From: SIG607 sp045590395
GTDB taxonomy: Bacteria > Bacillota > Clostridia > Oscillospirales > Acutalibacteraceae
Direction of reading: 5' to 3'
Assembly: GCA_045590395.1 (NCBI GenBank)
Contig: JAZNQX010000177.1
Coordinates: forward strand, 1-15,230
DNA length: 15,230 bases
This document shows positions 1 through 7,167 of the stretch, in pieces. Position numbers and translations under genes: made by a program. A model generated the notes under the pieces. That model was not told where the DNA came from. It did no database searches and saw nothing but the letters and a program-made list of their open reading frames with translations. Numbering within the stretch: position 1 is the stretch's first letter; each line of letters starts with the position of its first letter.

Positions 1-1
1 A

Positions 2-274
2 GCAACCGGTCTTGATATTATCCGCTTTTTAGGCGGAAGTCAGGGTGGAAGTCAGCAAATAGGCTCTCGTATCGGCTGTGACGAAATAGACCTTTTGCTC
101 TATTTCCGCGACCCCTTAAACCCTAAGCCCCACGAGCCTGATGAAACATCCCTTCTGCGCCTTTGCGACGTGCATAACATTCCCGTTGCAACAAATATTG
201 CCACTGCCGAGGTTCTCATCCACGGTCTTGAGCGCGGCGACCTTGACTGGCGCGAATATGTAAAGCAACACTAA
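2..274 (+). CDS. mgsA: Methylglyoxal synthase, C-terminal part (cut by window start)
   Basis: The first 90 codons visible are the 3' part of methylglyoxal synthase, which converts dihydroxyacetone phosphate to methylglyoxal plus phosphate in the cytoplasm, a bypass of lower glycolysis. Recognisable family segments are GGSQGGSQQIGSRI near the visible start (residues about 11-24), the metal/substrate region EIDLLLYFRDPLNPKPHEPD (about 28-47), LLRLCDVHNIPVATNIATAE and a GLERGDLDWREY tail. The enzyme is usually about 130-150 aa, so roughly the first third lies outside the window. The gene reads in one frame to a TAA and is followed 6 nt later by a hairpin terminator, so it ends its own transcription unit. 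Identification rests on motif recognition and is firm; the start and promoter are not visible. Confidence 0.93.
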   Translation, partial: ATGLDIIRFLGGSQGGSQQIGSRIGCDEIDLLLYFRDPLNPKPHEPDETSLLRLCDVHNIPVATNIATAEVLIHGLERGDLDWREYVKQH

Positions 275-280
275 AATAAT

Positions 281-313
281 GGCTGTCTTACCTTTTTAAA
301 TGGTAGGACAGCC
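281..313 (+). terminator. Hairpin terminator after mgsA
   Basis: GGCTGTCTTACC (281-292) pairs with GGTAGGACAGCC (302-313), with one G-U pair and a 9-nt loop. The following tract is poor in T (GCTTTGTGT), so termination may be incomplete and some transcripts may read into hisS. The hairpin fills much of the short space before hisS, leaving no room for a T-box leader. Confidence 0.7.
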
Positions 314-352
314 GCTTTGTGTAAAATTTGTCCTGATTGGAGTTATTATATA

Positions 353-1612
353 ATGAGTGATATAAACCGTGCAGTAAAAGGCACAAATGATGTTTTGCCT
401 GAGGAAAGCTACAAATGGCAGGGTATTGAAAGCAAAATGCTGAGCACCGCTTCCCTTTTTGGCTTTAAGGAAATAAGAGTTCCTGTTTTCGAGCATACAG
501 AGGTTTTCAAAAGAAGCGTTGGTGACACCACCGATGTTGTGCAGAAGGAAATGTATACCTTTGACGACAAGGGTGGCCGAAGCATTACACTTCGTCCCGA
601 GCTTACTGCGGGTGTTATCAGAAGCGTTATTGAAAACGGTCTTTATAATCAGAGTCTGCCCCAAAAGGTTTGCTACATCGGCGGTTGTTACCGTTACGAA
701 AAGCCTCAGGCAGGAAGACTGAGAGAATTTCACCAGTTTGGCGTTGAATGTATCGGCGCCGCCGCCCCTGCCGCTGATGCAGAGGTTATCTGCCTTGCAA
801 ACAGTATTCTGGAGGGTATCGGCATTAAAGGACTCAGCCTTGAAATAAACTCTATCGGCTGTCCTGAGTGCCGCGCTAAATACCATGCAGCTCTTAAAGA
901 CTATTTTGAAAGCAAAAAGGAAAGCCTTTGCGAAACCTGCAAGGACAGACTATACAGAAACCCAATGCGTATTCTTGACTGTAAGTCACCTGTCTGCAGT
1001 GATATTGCAAAGGACGCTCCCGTTATGATAGATTTTCTCTGTGAGGAATGCAGCAGTCATTTTGATGCAGTTAAAGCCCATCTTGACGAAATGGGAATAA
1101 ATTATACCGTTAACCCCACCATTGTACGCGGTCTTGACTACTACACCCGTACCGTTTTTGAGTTTGTAAGCGGTAATATCGGCGCACAGTCAACCGTTTG
1201 CGGCGGCGGCCGTTATGATAAGCTTATTGAACAAATGGGCGGCCCTGCTACCGCGTCCCTCGGTTTTGCTATGGGTATTGAGCGACTGCTTATGGTGCTT
1301 GAAAGTCAGAATAAGGACTTTGGTGAAAAGCCGGTTTGCCATATTTATATTGCGCCTATGGGTGAGGCAGCAGGAAGAAAAGCGTCCTGCCTTTGCACAC
1401 TTCTTCGCAAAGAAGGAATTTCTGCCCAGACCGATATTTGCGGCAGAGGTTTAAAGGCGCAAATGCGCTATGCCAATAAAATCGGCGCTAAATACAGCAT
1501 TGTGCTTGGCGACGACGAGCTGAGCAGCAATACCGCCAAGCTTAAAAATATGGAAAACAGCGAAGAAACAGAAATTAAACTTGACTCTCTTGTTGAGATT
1601 TTAGGAAAGTAA
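353..1612 (+). CDS. hisS: Histidyl-tRNA synthetase
   Basis: A class II aminoacyl-tRNA synthetase that charges tRNA-His with histidine. The chosen ATG at 353 gives 419 aa beginning MSDINRAVKGTNDVLP, the usual N-terminus of the family. An upstream in-frame TTG at 317 would add 12 residues but overlaps the space just after the terminator and is not needed, and GGAG at 339-342 lies 10 nt before the ATG. Visible motifs are TLRPE (about 79-83), motif 2 CYRYEKPQAGRLREFHQFG (about 112-130), the histidine-binding RGLDYYTRT (about 259-267), GGGRYDK (about 284-290) and motif 3 GFAMGIERLL (about 304-313), followed by the C-terminal anticodon-binding domain. Cysteine pairs C170/C173, C193/C196 and C230/C233 resemble those seen in clostridial HisRS and may bind metal (inference). 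It is 10 nt upstream of aspS and probably cotranscribed with it. Confidence 0.97.
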   Translation: MSDINRAVKGTNDVLPEESYKWQGIESKMLSTASLFGFKEIRVPVFEHTEVFKRSVGDTTDVVQKEMYTFDDKGGRSITLRPELTAGVIRSVIENGLYNQSLPQKVCYIGGCYRYEKPQAGRLREFHQFGVECIGAAAPAADAEVICLANSILEGIGIKGLSLEINSIGCPECRAKYHAALKDYFESKKESLCETCKDRLYRNPMRILDCKSPVCSDIAKDAPVMIDFLCEECSSHFDAVKAHLDEMGINYTVNPTIVRGLDYYTRTVFEFVSGNIGAQSTVCGGGRYDKLIEQMGGPATASLGFAMGIERLLMVLESQNKDFGEKPVCHIYIAPMGEAAGRKASCLCTLLRKEGISAQTDICGRGLKAQMRYANKIGAKYSIVLGDDELSSNTAKLKNMENSEETEIKLDSLVEILGK

Positions 1613-1622
1613 GGTTTTTAAA

Positions 1623-3407
1623 ATGGCACTTGACAGAATGGACAATTTAAAGCGCACACACTACTGCGGAACACTGCGCCCTGAGGACGAGGGCAGTGAA
1701 GTAGTTGTTTGCGGCTGGGCTCAAAGACAGCGCGACCTCGGCGGACTTATTTTTATAGACCTTAGGGACAGAACAGGTATTGTTCAGTTAGCCTTTGACG
1801 ATAATACCGAAAAGGAGATTTTCGACAAAGCTTTTACCGTTAGAAGCGAGTTTGTGCTTATGGCACAGGGTAAGGTGCGCCGTCGCTCGTCAATAAACAA
1901 GGATATCCCTACAGGCGAAATTGAAATTGAGGTAACCACCCTTAAAATTCTGGGTAAGGCCGAAACTCCGCCCTTTGATATCAGTGACGATACCAAGGCT
2001 AACGAGGAGCTTCGACTTAAATACCGTTATCTTGATTTGCGCAGAAATAAACTTCAGCAAAACATTTTAACACGTCACCGCATAGCAAAGCTTACCCGTG
2101 ATTACTTTGACGAAAACGGTTTCCTTGAAATAGAAACACCTACCCTTATAAAGTCTACCCCTGAGGGCGCCAGAGATTATCTTGTTCCCTCCCGTATTCA
2201 TCACGGCAGTTTCTATGCTCTGCCTCAGTCACCTCAGCTTTACAAACAGCTTTTAATGCTATCGGGCTTTGACCGCTATTTCCAGCTTGCCCGTTGCTAC
2301 AGAGATGAGGACCTGCGCGCCGACCGTCAGCCTGAGTTTACTCAGATTGACCTTGAAATGTCCTTTATTACAATGGAGGATATTTTTGCTGTTGCAGAGG
2401 GCTATATGAAGCGCCTTTTCAGTGAGATTTTAGGTGTTGAGCTAACTTTACCCCTTAAAAGACTTAAATTTAACGACGCTATGGAGCAGTACGGCTCAGA
2501 CAAGCCTGATATCCGCTTTGATATGAAGCTTATTGATTTATCAAGTGTGGTTAAGGACTGCGGCTTCTCGGTATTTGCCGACACCGTAAGAGGCGGCGGT
2601 ACAGTAAGGGCTATTACGGCAAAGGGCGGCGCAGGTATTTACACCAGAAAAGAAATCGACAAGCTAACAGAAGAAGCAAAGGGTATGGGCGCCAAGGGAC
2701 TTGCCTTTATACGCTATGCAGAGGATACACCCACCTGTGCCTTTGCTAAGTTTTTAAGCGAAAATGAGTTCGCCGCCATAATGGAAAAAACAGGCTGCGA
2801 AAAGGGTGACGTCGTATTTATCATTGCAGACAAAAGGCGCCTTGCTCTCTCTGTACTGGGTAATCTTCGCCTTAGTGTTGCTAAGCGTCTTAATATTATT
2901 CCCGACACCTATGCTCCTCTCTGGATAACCGAATTCCCCTTCTTTGAGTATAACGAGGACACAGGCAACTGGGACGCTATGCACCATCCCTTTACCTCTC
3001 CGCTGGATGAATGTATCCCCTATCTTGAAAGTGAACCGGATAAAGTATATGCCAAGGCTTATGACCTTGTTATGAACGGTATTGAGCTTTCTTCAGGCTC
3101 TATCCGTATTACCGACCCCGAGCTTCAGACAAAAATGTTTAAGGCATTGGGGCTTAGCGAAGAAGAAGCCCACGAAAAATTCGGTTTCTTAACCGACGCT
3201 TTCCGTTTTGGCGCTCCCCCTCACGGCGGTATGGCTATCGGTCTTGACAGACTTTGTATGCTGCTTACCGACTGCGAGAGTCTTAGAGATGTAGTTGCCT
3301 TCCCCAAGGTTTCAAATGCAAGTGAGCTTATGTCAGGCGCTCCGGCCGCTGTTGACAGCCTACAGCTTAACGACTTATCTATTGCGGTAGTTCCAGAAAA
3401 AGAATAA
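1623..3407 (+). CDS. aspS: Aspartyl-tRNA synthetase
   Basis: A class II synthetase that attaches aspartate to tRNA-Asp. The 594-aa length is normal for the bacterial form, which carries an inserted GAD domain. The N-terminal OB-fold anticodon-binding domain covers about residues 1-115 (VVVCGWAQRQRDLGGLIFID). The catalytic core shows PEGARDYLVPSR, ALPQSPQLYKQLLM, motif 2 FQLARCYRDEDLRADRQPEF and motif 3 GMAIGLDRL near the C-terminus, with the bacterial HHPFTSP signature about residue 460. The insertion of about residues 285-420 fits the GAD domain. AAGG at 1611-1614 overlaps the hisS stop and lies 8 nt before the ATG, so the pair is likely translationally linked. A second ATG 15 nt in (MDNLKRTHYCG) is a possible alternative start. 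A strong terminator follows. Whether the enzyme also charges tRNA-Asn cannot be told here. Confidence 0.97.
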   Translation: MALDRMDNLKRTHYCGTLRPEDEGSEVVVCGWAQRQRDLGGLIFIDLRDRTGIVQLAFDDNTEKEIFDKAFTVRSEFVLMAQGKVRRRSSINKDIPTGEIEIEVTTLKILGKAETPPFDISDDTKANEELRLKYRYLDLRRNKLQQNILTRHRIAKLTRDYFDENGFLEIETPTLIKSTPEGARDYLVPSRIHHGSFYALPQSPQLYKQLLMLSGFDRYFQLARCYRDEDLRADRQPEFTQIDLEMSFITMEDIFAVAEGYMKRLFSEILGVELTLPLKRLKFNDAMEQYGSDKPDIRFDMKLIDLSSVVKDCGFSVFADTVRGGGTVRAITAKGGAGIYTRKEIDKLTEEAKGMGAKGLAFIRYAEDTPTCAFAKFLSENEFAAIMEKTGCEKGDVVFIIADKRRLALSVLGNLRLSVAKRLNIIPDTYAPLWITEFPFFEYNEDTGNWDAMHHPFTSPLDECIPYLESEPDKVYAKAYDLVMNGIELSSGSIRITDPELQTKMFKALGLSEEEAHEKFGFLTDAFRFGAPPHGGMAIGLDRLCMLLTDCESLRDVVAFPKVSNASELMSGAPAAVDSLQLNDLSIAVVPEKE

Positions 3408-3414
3408 ACTTGCC

Positions 3415-3449
3415 AATAACCGACTCTAAAATGAGTCGGTTATTTTTTT
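3415..3449 (+). terminator. Intrinsic terminator of hisS-aspS
   Basis: AATAACCGACTC (3415-3426) and GAGTCGGTTATT (3433-3444) form a perfect 12-bp stem with a 6-nt loop, followed by an unbroken T run to 3449. It starts 8 nt after the aspS stop and should insulate the synthetase operon from the capsid operon downstream. Confidence 0.93.
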
Positions 3450-3458
3450 GCCGCTGAA

Positions 3459-3479
3459 TATAATTTCATAAGTTATGAA
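3459..3479 (+). promoter_or_regulatory. Candidate promoter -10 with abutting palindromic operator
   Basis: A perfect TATAAT occurs at 3459-3464, immediately followed by a perfect inverted repeat TTCATAA-G-TTATGAA at 3465-3479, which would sit over the transcription start. No good -35 box is seen at 16-18 bp upstream, as that place is occupied by the aspS terminator arm. If active, the promoter would depend on an activator or be weak, and the palindrome is a natural binding site for a dimeric repressor. This is inference from position and symmetry only. Confidence 0.4.
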
Positions 3480-3557
3480 CAACAAAAACCCCTATTTTTC
3501 GCGGTTTTATGCACCTTTTAAGGCAAGTTATGAATATTATGCACCGAGTTATGCACA
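3473..3557 (+). repeat. Cluster of five TTATG(A/C)A(C/T) repeats in the operon leader
   Basis: Nine-base near-repeats lie at 3473-3481 (TTATGAACA), 3507-3515 (TTATGCACC), 3528-3536 (TTATGAATA), 3537-3545 (TTATGCACC) and 3549-3557 (TTATGCACA), all in the same orientation. The last fits the DnaA-box pattern TTATNCACA and the others are one to a few bases off. They fill the otherwise gene-free stretch before the capsid operon. A protein-binding array (DnaA-like or a dedicated regulator) is possible, but the spacing is irregular (34, 21, 9, 12) and AT-rich sequence makes chance copies likely. No ORF, tRNA or recognisable riboswitch is seen in 3450-3634. Confidence 0.45.
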
Positions 3558-3577
3558 ATTTCTCGGTGCTTTTTTTA
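3541..3577 (+). terminator. Leader terminator/attenuator upstream of the capsid operon
   Basis: GCACCGAG (3541-3548) pairs perfectly with CTCGGTGC (3562-3569) around a 13-nt loop and is followed by a run of T from 3570. It lies about 130 nt past the aspS terminator and 70 nt before the first capsid-operon gene, so it terminates something other than aspS: either a short leader RNA from near 3470 or residual read-through. An identical GCACC at 3511-3515 could compete for the GGTGC arm, a possible antiterminator (inference). Confidence 0.75.
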
Positions 3578-3647
3578 TTTTCTGGTGTCGGTGAATGTCG
3601 CACTTTTTGTCTATATACTTGCCTCATAAAATGCAAGGAGGAAAAAA

Positions 3648-3902
3648 ATGAAAAGCGAAAGCATTAAAGAAGAAATGCAAAATTTACTTTCCCAAACGCT
3701 GCCGCAGGAAGAAAGAAAAGCTTTGAAAGAGGACGGCTTTAAGTTTATTCGTCCCACCCGTGCCTCCTGCATTTTAGCGGCACTTTATAAAAAAGCCGCA
3801 AACGGTGATATGTCGGCAATAAAGGAAATTTTAAACCTTATTTGCGACAAAGACACCACCGGCGGTGGGGAGGTGACCATTATCGACGATGTCACAAACT
3901 AA
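3648..3902 (+). CDS. Putative small terminase subunit
   Basis: An 84-aa protein directly upstream of, and overlapping by 14 nt, the large terminase gene. In this position the family role is to bind viral DNA and load it onto the large terminase motor. The sequence is charged and helical in its first 70 residues and ends with GGGEVTIIDDVTN, an acidic beta-type tail like the C-termini of small terminases that contact the motor or portal. The RPTRASCILAALYKKAANGD stretch (about 36-55) and the following MSAIKEILNLI may form a helical hairpin for oligomerisation. At 84 aa it is short for the family (often 130-180 aa), and no convincing N-terminal helix-turn-helix is visible. AAGGAGG at 3635-3641 sits 6 nt before the ATG, the best ribosome site in the operon. 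The assignment is mostly from context. Confidence 0.65.
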   Translation: MKSESIKEEMQNLLSQTLPQEERKALKEDGFKFIRPTRASCILAALYKKAANGDMSAIKEILNLICDKDTTGGGEVTIIDDVTN

Positions 3903-5163
3903 AATCTCCTCTCTTATAGGAGAAGGCTATGACGAGTACTGGAACTGCAAAAAGCGTTACAGAGTTTTAAAGGGTGGCAAGGGCAGTAAAAAATCAAGTG
4001 TTACGGCTCTTAACTTTATATACCGTCTTATGAAGTACAAAAACACCAATCTTTTAGTTGTACGCGCGGTTATGAACACCCACAAAAACTCTACCTTTGC
4101 CGTTCTTTCCTGGGCGCAAAAACGCCTGAATGTAGAAAGGTTTTGGCACAACAGCGTAAGCAATATGGAAATGACTTATTTGCCTACAGGGCAAAAAATT
4201 ATTTTCAGAGGTGCCGATGACGTTTTAAAGTTGGCAGGACTGACCGTAGACACCGGAACAATAAATTTTGTTTGGATAGAAGAAGCCTTTGAGATAGCCA
4301 GAGAGGAGGACTTTGACAAGCTGGACCTTACCGTTCCCCGCGGCAAAACTGACAAGGGTATTTTTAAACAGACTACCCTTACCTTTAACCCTTGGAGCAG
4401 TGAGCACTGGCTGAAAAAGAGATTCTTTGACACAAAAAGCAGTAATGCTCAGGTTTTTTCCACTAACTATTTGTGCAACGAATTTCTTGACGCTACCGAC
4501 CGCTTGGTTTTTGAGCGAATGAAGGAAACAAACGCCAGAAAGTATGCTGTTGCAGGGCTTGGAGAATGGGGTGTAGCTGAAGGACTTGTTTTTGAGAATT
4601 GGTCGGTTGAGCACAAGGAAATTAAAAAAAGCGACAACCTGTGCGCTTATTTCGGGCTTGACTACGGTTACGTAAACGACCCCACCGCCTTTATTGCTTT
4701 TTATGTTGACAGAAAAAATATGAGTATACATATTTTTGACGAGTTTTATAAAAAGCGAATGCTTAATTCTGATATTGCAGAGGAAATAAAGAAAAAGGGC
4801 TACGGCAAAGAGAGAATACGCGCCGACTCCTCAGAGCCTAAATCCAACGAGGACCTGAGGCGTATGGGTATAACACGTATTACCCCTGCTGTTAAAGGGC
4901 CTGACAGTATACTGGGCGGTATTGCAAGAATCAGCGAGTATAAAATTACCGTAGAGCCCCACTGCAAAAACACTATTGCCGAGCTTAGCAGCTATTGCTA
5001 CAGTCAGCGTAAAAACGACAAGGGGCAGCGTCTGCCCGAGGACAGCAACAACCATCTGATTGATGCCTTGCGGTATGCCTTTGAAGACGTAAAACCATAC
5101 AAGGAGGACAGCAATACCGCCATTTACAGTGGCAGGTCTTTGCTTTTAAGCAAGTGGATATAA
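3889..5163 (+). CDS. terL: Phage terminase large subunit (PBSX-like)
   Basis: The ATP-driven DNA-packaging motor and headful nuclease, 424 aa, normal for the PBSX-type family. The ATPase domain has a Walker A region LKGGKGSKKSS (about 27-37), Walker B NFVWIEEAFE (126-135, with E131/E132 as catalytic candidates) and coupling motif TLTFNP (163-168). The RNase H-like nuclease domain shows FGLDYG (Asp258), RADSSEP (Asp313) and HLIDALRYA (Asp392), so the acidic triad appears intact. The glycine usually before the Walker lysine is Lys34, a variation found in related phage terminases. The start ATG overlaps the upstream gene by 14 nt, with GGGGAGG at 3867-3873 as a rather distant ribosome site, implying translational coupling. 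The gene is complete with no frameshift. This is the anchor for calling the cluster phage-derived. Confidence 0.95.
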   Translation: MSQTKISSLIGEGYDEYWNCKKRYRVLKGGKGSKKSSVTALNFIYRLMKYKNTNLLVVRAVMNTHKNSTFAVLSWAQKRLNVERFWHNSVSNMEMTYLPTGQKIIFRGADDVLKLAGLTVDTGTINFVWIEEAFEIAREEDFDKLDLTVPRGKTDKGIFKQTTLTFNPWSSEHWLKKRFFDTKSSNAQVFSTNYLCNEFLDATDRLVFERMKETNARKYAVAGLGEWGVAEGLVFENWSVEHKEIKKSDNLCAYFGLDYGYVNDPTAFIAFYVDRKNMSIHIFDEFYKKRMLNSDIAEEIKKKGYGKERIRADSSEPKSNEDLRRMGITRITPAVKGPDSILGGIARISEYKITVEPHCKNTIAELSSYCYSQRKNDKGQRLPEDSNNHLIDALRYAFEDVKPYKEDSNTAIYSGRSLLLSKWI

Positions 5164-5390
5164 ACATTATTTTAATAATTTTAATTTTGGATATCTTTGC
5201 CTTTTCGGCAGGGATACTGGCAGGACGGCTTTACCGCCGTTTTTACCGAACCCATTTTTTAAAAAGCAGACATTCTTCTTTAAAAAAGAACAACGATTGG
5301 CTGCTGCTTATGAATTATAACCCAGGTGAACCGACAGAAAAACTGTCTTTAAATAAATATAAAAAAGGAGAAAAAAGATGGAAGAAATAA
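5154..5390 (+). CDS. Small single-pass membrane protein of the capsid operon
   Basis: A 78-aa protein of no recognised family. Residues about 3-26 (INIILIILILDIFAFSAGIL and following) form one strong hydrophobic segment, followed by a very basic stretch RLYRRFYRTHFLKSRHSSLKK and a lysine-rich C-terminus, so the bulk would face the cytoplasm. The predicted GTG start at 5154 overlaps the terL end by 10 nt, and the stop overlaps the next gene by 13 nt, as expected for translational coupling. No good ribosome site precedes the GTG. Membrane proteins are not usual between terminase and scaffold genes, where portal or protease genes often sit. It might tether packaging to the membrane or be an antiholin-like protein; both are guesses. 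The ORF is probably real because of the double overlap. Confidence 0.6.
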   Translation: MDINIILIILILDIFAFSAGILAGRLYRRFYRTHFLKSRHSSLKKNNDWLLLMNYNPGEPTEKLSLNKYKKGEKRWKK

Positions 5391-5971
5391 AAAATATTCC
5401 CGATAAGTGCGAGAATGATGACGCTTTCGTTGTACCTGTTAAATTCAACAAGGAAATAAGAAATCTTACTGTCAGCGAGGCCGCCAACCTTTCCCAAAAG
5501 GGACTCAAATTCGATGCCATTTTTCCTCAATGGGAAAAGGTAAGGGCCTTTGCAAAGCAGGACAATATGAGTACCGCTGAGTTTCTTGACGCGCTTGAGA
5601 AGAAGAGGACAGAAATTAAGGTAGAAGAGCTCACACGTCAGTGCGGAGGAAACAGCGATATTGCTAAGCGGATAATAGAACTTGAAGGTGGAAAAGAGGA
5701 GGTTATTCGCGGAGAAAAAGATTTTAAAGAGTATTTTCCCCATAAATCCACCGCCTCGCTTCCCGCAGAGGTTCTTGACCGCGCAAAAGAAAATAACTCT
5801 AATTTGCTTGACGAATATTTAAGGTACAAGGCAAGAAAGGAGCTTCTTGCTCGTACAGAGCAGGCACAGAAACGGGAAAATTTACTTAGCTCTGTCGGTT
5901 CGCAAAAGGACAGCGGAGTTTCCCGCATTGAAGAAAGCCGCGAATTTATACGCGGTATCTGGAACAATTAA
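5378..5971 (+). CDS. Putative capsid scaffolding protein
   Basis: A 197-aa, highly charged, mostly helical protein placed directly before the major capsid gene, the classical position of scaffolds that template capsid assembly and then leave. The region about 20-70 (VPVKFNKEIRNLTVSEAANL, then QKGLKFDAI and AKQDNMSTAEFLDALEKK) resembles N-terminal halves of scaffold-like proteins in Firmicute phages. The C-terminal half (about 125-180) has heptad-like helices rich in Glu, Lys and Arg, and the protein ends in REFIRGIWNN. AAGGAG at 5365-5370 lies 7 nt before the ATG, and the start overlaps the upstream membrane gene by 13 nt. No protease motif was seen and no separate head-maturation protease exists in the operon, so assembly would have to proceed without cleavage or use a host protease. 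The assignment rests on position and composition. Confidence 0.65.
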   Translation: MEEIKNIPDKCENDDAFVVPVKFNKEIRNLTVSEAANLSQKGLKFDAIFPQWEKVRAFAKQDNMSTAEFLDALEKKRTEIKVEELTRQCGGNSDIAKRIIELEGGKEEVIRGEKDFKEYFPHKSTASLPAEVLDRAKENNSNLLDEYLRYKARKELLARTEQAQKRENLLSSVGSQKDSGVSRIEESREFIRGIWNN

Positions 5972-5990
5972 ATTTTAAGGAGAAAAAATT

Positions 5991-7157
5991 ATGTCAATTA
6001 ACAATTTAGAAAACGCAACCGTATACAGCGAAGAGCTTGACCGTCTTTTTACACAGAAAAGTGCCACCGGCTTTTTCGCTGACAACGCCTTCGGCGCCCG
6101 TTTTGTAGGCGCCAAAACCGTCATTGTTCCCGATATTGATTTTTCGGGACTTGCAGACTACGACCGTGACACCGGCTTTACCCGTGGCGCAATTACCGTG
6201 TCCAACACTTCCTACACTATGAAGATGGACCGTGCCCGTTCCTTGCAGATTGACCGCGAGGACCTTGACGAAACAGGTGTTGCAAATCTTGCAGGTAAAA
6301 TTCTTGGAGAATATGTTCGCACAAAGGTTGTTCCCGAGTGTGATGCTTATGTTCTCTCTAAGCTTTCAGGTCTTGCCGCTATGAGAGGCAATACCGTTGA
6401 CGGCGACCCGGAGAGACCCTTCGAAGCTCTTTGCAATCTTATTAACAGTGTTCAGGAAAAGGTTGGCTATGACAATGAGCTTGTTGCTTTCATTGACAGC
6501 TGTATGTACGCAAAGCTTATGAATTCCTCTGAGCTTTCTAAAATGATAACCGTTTCCGAATTCAAGCAGGGCGAAATAAGTCTTCAGGTTAAATCCCTTA
6601 ACGGTGTTGCTCTTATCCCCGTTGTAAGAGAAAGAATGAAGACCGCCTACAACTTTACAAACGGCGGCTTTACCGTAGCAGATAACGCAAAAGAGGTTTA
6701 TATGCTGGTTTGTGCTAAGGACGGCGCTCACCTTATGAAGAAAACCGAAAATATGCGCATCTTCACCCCTGAGCAGAACCCTGATGCCGACGCTTTCAAG
6801 TTCGACTACCGTATTTACTACGATGTATTTGTTAAGAAAAGCGGTCTTGACGCTGTATGGGCATGGATTGCTCCCGAAATTGATATTACCAAACAGCCCG
6901 AAAGCATTACTGTAAACGAAGGCGATATTACAGAAACTATTTCTGTTATTGCTGATACAAATTCAGGTGAGCTTTCTTATCAGTGGTACTCCTGCGATGA
7001 AAACGGTAAAAACGGCGTTAAGGTTATAGGAGAAAACGCCTCCACCCTTACCCTGCCTTCTGACCTTATTGCTGGTGAATACTACTTCTATGCGGTTATA
7101 ACCGTAGACGGTCTTGCTAATAAGTCTTCTGACATTGCAAAGGTTACCGTAAACTAA
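5991..7157 (+). CDS. Major capsid protein with C-terminal Ig-like domain
   Basis: A 388-aa protein. Residues about 1-295 look like an HK97-fold major capsid protein: an N-terminal arm, FVGAKTVIVPDIDFSGLADY, the polar strand region TRGAITVSNTSYTMKMDRAR, a long spine-helix region LAGKILGEYVRTKVVPECDA, and a late RIYYDVFVKKSGLDAVWAW segment common in phage capsids. Residues about 297-388 form a separate Ig-like domain with the pattern ITKQPESITVNEGD, a core YQWYSCDENGKNG, TLTLPSDL and EYYFYAVITVDG. Such domains on virions are displayed on the capsid exterior and can bind carbohydrates or mucus. AAGGAG at 5977-5982 gives a strong start. The gene follows the scaffold by 19 nt and is followed by a hairpin terminator. 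Function is firm by context; fold assignment is by pattern. Confidence 0.85.
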   Translation: MSINNLENATVYSEELDRLFTQKSATGFFADNAFGARFVGAKTVIVPDIDFSGLADYDRDTGFTRGAITVSNTSYTMKMDRARSLQIDREDLDETGVANLAGKILGEYVRTKVVPECDAYVLSKLSGLAAMRGNTVDGDPERPFEALCNLINSVQEKVGYDNELVAFIDSCMYAKLMNSSELSKMITVSEFKQGEISLQVKSLNGVALIPVVRERMKTAYNFTNGGFTVADNAKEVYMLVCAKDGAHLMKKTENMRIFTPEQNPDADAFKFDYRIYYDVFVKKSGLDAVWAWIAPEIDITKQPESITVNEGDITETISVIADTNSGELSYQWYSCDENGKNGVKVIGENASTLTLPSDLIAGEYYFYAVITVDGLANKSSDIAKVTVN

Positions 7158-7167
7158 AAAACAATAA

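Noticed and set aside
317..352. Upstream TTG start giving a longer HisRS
   Set aside because: The extra residues do not belong to the family N-terminus, and the GGAG at 339-342 fits the ATG at 353.
275..352. T-box leader before hisS
   Set aside because: T-box leaders need roughly 150-300 nt. Only 78 nt are available and a terminator hairpin fills most of it.
349..354. TATAAT overlapping the hisS start codon as a promoter
   Set aside because: The start would lie inside the gene and lose the ribosome site, and no -35 at a proper distance is present.
296..886. Long - strand open frame opposite hisS
   Set aside because: It lies opposite well-supported HisRS coding sequence, its protein resembles nothing known, and no ribosome site is seen. 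It is a shadow of codon bias.
3450..3647. Attachment site or CRISPR-like array
   Set aside because: The TTATG repeats are only 9 bp, irregularly spaced and not matched by a copy after the holin, so neither att repeats nor a CRISPR pattern is supported.
3965..3999. Large terminase inactivated by the missing Walker A glycine (Lys34)
   Set aside because: Related phage terminases tolerate other residues at this place, and the invariant lysine, serine, Walker B and nuclease residues are present.
4225..4731. 168-aa - strand open frame opposite terL
   Set aside because: terL has catalytic motifs throughout this stretch, and the antisense product has no recognisable domain or start signal.
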